The notes beneath the pieces are model-generated. The model was not told the DNA's origin. It saw only the letters and a program-made list of their open reading frames with translations, and ran no database searches. The position numbers and the translations under genes are program-made. A DNA stretch of 10,006 nucleotides from an uncultured Sphingobium sp. (GTDB lineage: Bacteria > Pseudomonadota > Alphaproteobacteria > Sphingomonadales > Sphingomonadaceae), in contig CAJYHD010000342.1 in NCBI GenBank assembly GCA_913773715.1, positions 1 through 10,006 of the forward strand. Direction: 5' to 3'. Each line of letters begins with the position of its first letter. Position 1 is the first letter of the stretch. Of the stretch, positions 6,601 to 10,006 are shown piece by piece.

Positions 6601-7326
6601 TCAGTAGGTTTCGTCGCCGCAGGTGATGCGCCCGGTACCGCGATTCTCGACCGTGCACGCACCTTTACCCGTGACCGTCACATCGCCCGATCCAGACCCG
6701 CTGATTTTCGTCGGACCATTGGCGCTCAGCGCCACGCTGCCCGGACCGTCATTGGCGATGCTGGTTTGTCCCGCCTTCAATGCCTCCGCCGCGACAGCAC
6801 CGGGACCATTGACGCGGATGTTCGCCACCGCCACGCGCCCCGCCAGCGTCGCCCGCCCGGCGCCGGCGAGCGACAGGTCGAGACGATCGAGATCGAGCGC
6901 GCCCACGCTCACATCACCATTGCCGCCCAGCACGATTTCGCCGCGCAGACCCTTCATGCGATCCAGCGCAACCGACCCGCCGCCCGTCAGCACGACCCGC
7001 GACACAGCGCCGGTTGACAGTCGCAGCGTCGCCGCGCCGCCCTTCTGCCCCGGCTGCGGCCGCTCCATCGTGATGTTGAGCAGCCGCCCCGACACATCGA
7101 CCCGCAGCCGGTCGAGAGCGCCCTGGTCGCCCTCCGCCTTCGCCGAAGCGCCGGTGCCGCTGGTCAGCACGACCTTGACCGGCGCATCCACCCGGATCGA
7201 ATCGAAGCTGGTGATCGTGAAGCCGCGCGTCGCCGCCTGCGCCGTCCCGGGCAGGGCAGCGATCGCCACCGCCGCGATCAGGGCGCGCAGCGCGCCTCGC
7301 CCGTTCCCATCACCTTGCTTCTGCAC
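6601..7326 (-). CDS. GIN-domain (DUF2807) secreted protein, second of a tandem pair
   Basis: The 241-aa protein has a signal peptide (ALIAAVAIAALPGTAQA, predicted cleavage after about Ala31). A DUF2807 'putative auto-transporter adhesin, head GIN domain' follows: repeated short strands with Gly-rich turns such as VVLTGGGSVAL, EIVLGGNGDVSV, LSLAGAGRATL, RVNGPGAVAAE and KISGSGSGDVTV, spaced about 20 residues apart as expected for a right-handed beta-helix. Two cysteines near the end (ACTVENRGTGRITCGDETY) match the C-terminal cysteine pair of the upstream paralogue and may form a disulfide. The start is GTG 7326 with AAGG nearby, inside the end of the upstream gene. The molecular function of the family is not established; it is an envelope or periplasmic protein by its signal peptide. 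Confidence 0.88.
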   Translation of the reverse strand: MQKQGDGNGRGALRALIAAVAIAALPGTAQAATRGFTITSFDSIRVDAPVKVVLTSGTGASAKAEGDQGALDRLRVDVSGRLLNITMERPQPGQKGGAATLRLSTGAVSRVVLTGGGSVALDRMKGLRGEIVLGGNGDVSVGALDLDRLDLSLAGAGRATLAGRVAVANIRVNGPGAVAAEALKAGQTSIANDGPGSVALSANGPTKISGSGSGDVTVTGKGACTVENRGTGRITCGDETY

Positions 7327-8030
7327 TGCGCCTTGCCTTTCACGACCGCGTCGCCCGTACCCATGATGTCGATATCGATCGGGCCGTCCGACGCGAAGTT
7401 GCTGCCGCCCGTTCCCAGGAGCGACACCTTGCCACGTCCGACCTTTAGCGCGTCTCCCTTAAAATCTCCTGTCCCGGTGACGGAAATCTTCGCTTCGTCG
7501 GTCGATCCCGCGATCTGCATGTCGCCGGTTCCGGTGATATCCGCGTACAGAAGCTGGAGCGTCGTGGCACCGATGCGCAGATTGCCGGAGCCGGTGAGTT
7601 CGGTCTTGAGCGTGTCGCCGTTCACCTTGTCGGCTTCGATATTACCCGATCCGGTCAGTTCCAGCGATGTGATGCGCGGCATGGTGACACGGATCGTCAC
7701 CCCCTTGTCGTCACTCCAGTTGAAGCCGGACTCGTTGCGCCGCCCGATCTCCAGCGTGTCGCCGTCTTTCTTGATTTTCAGCTTTTCGATGACTTTGGGA
7801 TCGCCCTCGACCTTGATCGCGAAGTCCTTGCCCTGCGTCACGATCACGTCGTCCGGCCCGACCGCATCAATCGCGGTGAAGTCGCGCAATCCGCTCCAGT
7901 CGGCGGGGGAGGAAGCGCGGCCATCGTCCGACCTGTCGCCGCCGTCATGCTCCGACCCGCGCGAGCAACCCGCGGGGATCAGCGCCATCGACGCGATCAT
8001 CAGGGCCGGGATCAATCCAACTGGGCGCAT
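7278..8030 (-). CDS. GIN-domain (DUF2807) probable lipoprotein, first of a tandem pair
   Basis: The 250-aa protein begins MRPVGLIPALMIASMALIPA followed by GCS, a signal sequence ending in a lipobox-like Ala-Gly-Cys with Cys22 as the likely lipidated residue. A Ser/Asp/Gly-rich linker (about 23-45) leads into a DUF2807 GIN domain. The domain shows the periodic motifs ELTGSGNIEAD, ELTGSGNLRIG, DITGTGDMQIAG, SVTGTGDFKGD and DIMGTGDAVVKG, typical of its beta-helix, and ends with a Cys pair (QCRSKVMGTGEARC). I chose ATG 8030 because AGGAGG lies five bases upstream; an in-frame extension to 8120 would hide the signal peptide. Its 3' end overlaps the second GIN gene by 49 bases, so the pair is translationally coupled. 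The promoter and a palindromic candidate operator lie just upstream. Confidence 0.9.
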   Translation of the reverse strand: MRPVGLIPALMIASMALIPAGCSRGSEHDGGDRSDDGRASSPADWSGLRDFTAIDAVGPDDVIVTQGKDFAIKVEGDPKVIEKLKIKKDGDTLEIGRRNESGFNWSDDKGVTIRVTMPRITSLELTGSGNIEADKVNGDTLKTELTGSGNLRIGATTLQLLYADITGTGDMQIAGSTDEAKISVTGTGDFKGDALKVGRGKVSLLGTGGSNFASDGPIDIDIMGTGDAVVKGKAQCRSKVMGTGEARCAP

Positions 8031-8046
8031 GTCATCCTCCTCAACT

Positions 8047-8064
8047 GTATTGCCTATGCAATAC
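8047..8064. promoter_or_regulatory. Palindromic candidate operator
   Basis: GTATTGCCTATGCAATAC is a perfect inverted repeat with 7-bp arms (GTATTGC/GCAATAC) around a CTAT centre. It overlaps the proposed -10 box of the minus-strand GIN operon and precedes its ribosome-binding site, the usual place for a dimeric repressor to block transcription. Similar small palindromes bind GntR- or TetR-type regulators, but no regulator gene is visible in the window and the bound factor is unknown. Confidence 0.5.
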
Positions 8065-8086
8065 GCTATCTGCGTGGCGGTTCCAA
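8058..8086 (-). promoter_or_regulatory. Candidate sigma-70-type promoter for the GIN-domain operon
   Basis: On the minus strand TTGGAA (8086-8081) is followed after exactly 17 bases by TATTGC (8063-8058), a reasonable -35/-10 pair. The start of transcription would fall about 20 bases ahead of the AGGAGG ribosome-binding site of the first GIN gene. The match to consensus is partial (four of six in each box), so this is a prediction from spacing and position. Confidence 0.4.
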
Positions 8087-8149
8087 GCCCCCTTGTTCGT
8101 TGGCCCCTTTCAGGCAACAACCAAGAAATTGAAATCAGGGGTCTTCATC

Positions 8150-9739
8150 ATGCGCAGCCTGTTCCTCGCCCTCCCGCTGCTCGCCTGTGCGAGTGCCGCG
8201 AACGCCCAGACGCCCGATTACGAGAAGCAGGGTGCGGACTGGTGGGCGCATGTGCAGGCGATCGCCAATGACGGGATGGAGGGACGCGGCACCGGCACGC
8301 CGGGCTATGATCGCGCCGCCGATTATGTGATCGGCCAGTTCAAGGCGCTCGGCCTCAAGCCCGCCGGCATCGACGGCTACAAGCAGCCGGTCGCCTTCGT
8401 CGAGCAGGTCATACTGTCCGACCAGAGCCGCGCGTCGCTCGGCAGCGCATCCGGTGAAACGAAGCTGGCGGTGCCGGGCGACCTCATCTTTTCCGGCAGC
8501 GGCGGTCCGGTACCACAGAGCATCGACGCGCCGATGGTGTTCGCTGGCTATGGCCTGCACCTGCCCGAAGCGGGGCATGACGATTTCGCCGGGCTGGACC
8601 TAAAGGGCAAGATCGTCGTGGTCGTGTCGGGCGGCCCGTCTTCAATATCCGGCGCGCTCAAGTCCCACGCTCGCTCCGAGCGGGCCAAATGGCTGGCGGA
8701 GCAGGGCGCGCTCGGCCTGATCATGCTGGTGACGCCCAAGCAGGTCGAAATCCCCTGGCAGCGCCGAATCGCGCTCGCCGGCGCACCCGCGCTCTATTTC
8801 GCCGATGCCGCACTCCGTGAAACGCGCACGCCCTTCCTCAGCGCGCAACTCGACCCAGCCAAGTCGGCTGCCTTCTTCGCCGGTTCGGGCAAGGACTTCG
8901 CGCAGATCGCCGCCGCCGCAGACGCTTCTGCGCCGGTCGCATCCTTCCCGCTCGTCCAACGCCTGAAGGCCAGCGTCGCCGCCAAGCGCCGCGACCTGAC
9001 CTCTCCCAACCTCATCGCCGTCTTGCCCGGCAGCGATCCCCGGCTCGCCAAGGATTATGTCGTCCTCTCCGCGCACCTCGATGGCTATGGCGTCGGCACC
9101 CCGATCAAGGGCGACGCCATCTACAACGGTGCGTTCGACAATGCGTCCGGCGTCGCCAGCCTGCTCGAAATCGCCAAGGCATTGAAAGCCAGCAAGGTGA
9201 AGCCGAAACGCTCTATCCTCTTCGCCATCGTTACGGCGGAGGAAAAGGGCCTGCTCGGCGCGCGCTATTTCGCGCAGCGTCCGACCGTCCTCAAGGCCAG
9301 CCTCGTCGCCGACCTCAATTTCGACATGGCGCTCCCGATCTTTCCGCTGACCAGCGTAACGCCCATCGGCTACGACCAGAGCAGTTTGGGGCAAGACGCG
9401 GCGGCGGTCAGCGCGGCGATGAAGCTGCCGATCACGCCTGATCCCTTCCCTGACCGCAACGTCTTCATCCGCTCCGATCAATATGCCTTCATCCGCGAGG
9501 GCATCCCCGCGCTGTTCTTCAAATATGGGTTCAAGGCGGGAACGCCCGAAGCGGAAACCGAAAAGGCGTGGCGCGCCAATATCTACCATTCGCCCTTCGA
9601 AGATCTCAACCAGCCGGTCATGCCTGCCGAAAGTGCGAAGTTGAACGCCTATGTGACGGCGGTGACGTTGCGTGTCGCCAACGCGCCCAAACGTCCGACA
9701 TGGAACGCTGACAGCTTCTTCAAGCGGTTCGCAAAATGA
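8150..9739 (+). CDS. Secreted M28-family zinc aminopeptidase with PA-type insertion
   Basis: The 529-aa product starts at ATG 8150 (AGGGG eight bases upstream) with the signal peptide MRSLFLALPLLACASAANAQ, cut near Ala19, so it acts in the periplasm or outside the cell. The middle (about 110-250) resembles the protease-associated (PA) domain of M28 peptidases, with VFAGYGLHLPEAGHDDFAGL and KGKIVVVVSGGP. The catalytic domain (about 285-510) shows the two-zinc site: SAHLD with His309, NGAFDNASGVA with bridging Asp330, TAEEKGLLG with catalytic Glu364 and zinc ligand Glu365, NFDMAL with Asp392, and YHSPFED with His480. It therefore probably removes N-terminal residues from peptides; exact specificity cannot be read. 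It is transcribed divergently from the GIN operon and converges on the VOC gene. All expected residues are present and no damage is seen. Confidence 0.93.
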   Translation: MRSLFLALPLLACASAANAQTPDYEKQGADWWAHVQAIANDGMEGRGTGTPGYDRAADYVIGQFKALGLKPAGIDGYKQPVAFVEQVILSDQSRASLGSASGETKLAVPGDLIFSGSGGPVPQSIDAPMVFAGYGLHLPEAGHDDFAGLDLKGKIVVVVSGGPSSISGALKSHARSERAKWLAEQGALGLIMLVTPKQVEIPWQRRIALAGAPALYFADAALRETRTPFLSAQLDPAKSAAFFAGSGKDFAQIAAAADASAPVASFPLVQRLKASVAAKRRDLTSPNLIAVLPGSDPRLAKDYVVLSAHLDGYGVGTPIKGDAIYNGAFDNASGVASLLEIAKALKASKVKPKRSILFAIVTAEEKGLLGARYFAQRPTVLKASLVADLNFDMALPIFPLTSVTPIGYDQSSLGQDAAAVSAAMKLPITPDPFPDRNVFIRSDQYAFIREGIPALFFKYGFKAGTPEAETEKAWRANIYHSPFEDLNQPVMPAESAKLNAYVTAVTLRVANAPKRPTWNADSFFKRFAK

Positions 9740-9746
9740 AGAAGGG

Positions 9747-9768
9747 GCGGGCGGTTCAGGCCGCCCGC
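9747..9768. terminator. GC-rich hairpin between convergent genes, possible terminator
   Basis: GCGGGCGG (9747-9754) and CCGCCCGC (9761-9768) form a perfect 8-bp stem with a six-base loop (ttcagg). It sits just after the M28 peptidase stop and overlaps the last codons and stop of the convergent VOC gene. On the minus strand the stem is followed by a T-rich run (CCCCTTCTTCATTTT), fitting a terminator for the VOC gene. On the plus strand no T-tract follows, so termination of the peptidase transcript there is less certain. Confidence 0.45.
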
Positions 9769-10006
9769 TCGTAAAGCTCCAGCGGCAGGCCGTCCGGGTC
9801 GGCGAAGAAGGTGAAGCGCTGCCCGGTATATTCGTCCACCCGGATCGGTTCGCACATGACTCCTGCCGCTTCCAGCCGCGCAACCTCGGCGTCGAGATCG
9901 TCGATGTTGAACGCCAGATGTCGCAAGCCCTGCGCTTCGGGGCGGCTGGGACGGGGCGGGGGCGCAGGAAAGGAAAACAACTCGATCTGCGCGCCGCCCA
10001 CTTCCA
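9756..10006 (-). CDS. VOC-family (glyoxalase-fold) protein, YaeR-like, partial
   Basis: The visible 83 residues are the C-terminal part of a vicinal oxygen chelate protein; the gene enters from the right edge, since translation continues upstream of the GTG at 10001 without a stop. AQIELFSFPAPPPRPSRPEA, then GLRHLAFNIDDLDAEVARLE and FTFFADPDGLPLELYE match the YaeR/GloA2-like subgroup closely. His in LRHLAF and Glu in PLELYE are the usual metal ligands of the second beta-alpha-beta-beta-beta module. Members are metal-dependent lyase, isomerase or dioxygenase-type enzymes or of unknown substrate, so the reaction is not assigned. The C-terminus overlaps a hairpin that may act as terminator. Confidence 0.85.
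   Translation of the reverse strand, partial: EVGGAQIELFSFPAPPPRPSRPEAQGLRHLAFNIDDLDAEVARLEAAGVMCEPIRVDEYTGQRFTFFADPDGLPLELYERAA

Noticed and set aside
7278..8030. Repeated TGxGD/TGSGN coding units, considered as a DNA tandem repeat
   Set aside because: The repetition is at protein level, from the beta-helix turns of a GIN domain. The DNA copies differ too much to be a recent tandem repeat.
8642..9883. 413-codon minus-strand open frame opposite the M28 peptidase
   Set aside because: The plus-strand frame has a signal peptide and a full set of M28 zinc ligands. The antisense translation is Arg/Glu/Asp-rich and repetitive, typical of a GC-driven shadow.
1..10006. CRISPR arrays, rRNA genes and recognisable riboswitches
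   Set aside because: No regularly spaced repeats, rRNA signatures or riboswitch-like leaders were seen; the largest gap between genes is only about 120 bases (8031-8149).

Overview
The window looks like a GC-rich alphaproteobacterial chromosome, most likely Sphingomonadales (Sphingomonas/Sphingobium type). That is an inference from the DUF6491-like secreted protein, the paired GIN-domain (DUF2807) envelope proteins beside dapB and nth, and the general codon style. No ribosomal marker is present to confirm it.

Bases 1 to about 4513 are accessory DNA and the rest is ordinary chromosome. The left edge cuts into an IS3-family insertion sequence: the first 20 codons of an orfA-type transposase lie on the minus strand. 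A plus-strand array of tightly packed genes follows: an unrecognised 125-aa protein (141-518), an unrecognised 62-aa protein (515-703), a 45-aa protein (673-810), a 608-aa protein of unknown function (851-2677), a 62-aa protein (2730-2918) and a 553-aa large serine recombinase (2918-4579). The recombinase gene runs straight into the 3' end of a minus-strand tRNA-Arg(CCG) gene (4514-4590), so its last 21 residues are encoded by the antisense of the tRNA. The simplest reading is an integrative element inserted at the 3' end of tRNA-Arg, with this window holding its recombinase end. The far end lies outside the window.

Right of the tRNA is a minus-strand run of genes that reads, in transcription order: a GIN-domain lipoprotein (7278-8030), a second GIN-domain secreted protein overlapping it by 49 bases (6601-7326), dapB (5784-6548), nth (5131-5778) and a DUF6491-like secreted protein (4667-5053). 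Spacing is short throughout, so co-transcription is plausible. A perfect 7-bp inverted repeat (8047-8064) overlaps the likely -10 box ahead of the GIN pair and is a candidate operator. Divergently transcribed is a secreted M28-family zinc aminopeptidase with a PA-type insertion (8150-9739). It converges on a YaeR-like VOC (glyoxalase-fold) gene that runs off the right edge, with a GC-rich hairpin at the junction.

The most interesting material is the cargo of the tRNA-Arg element. The 608-aa protein and its small upstream partners match no family I recognise, and the recombinase-tRNA overlap means the recombinase C-terminus must differ between the integrated and excised forms. I cannot assign a function to the cargo from sequence alone.
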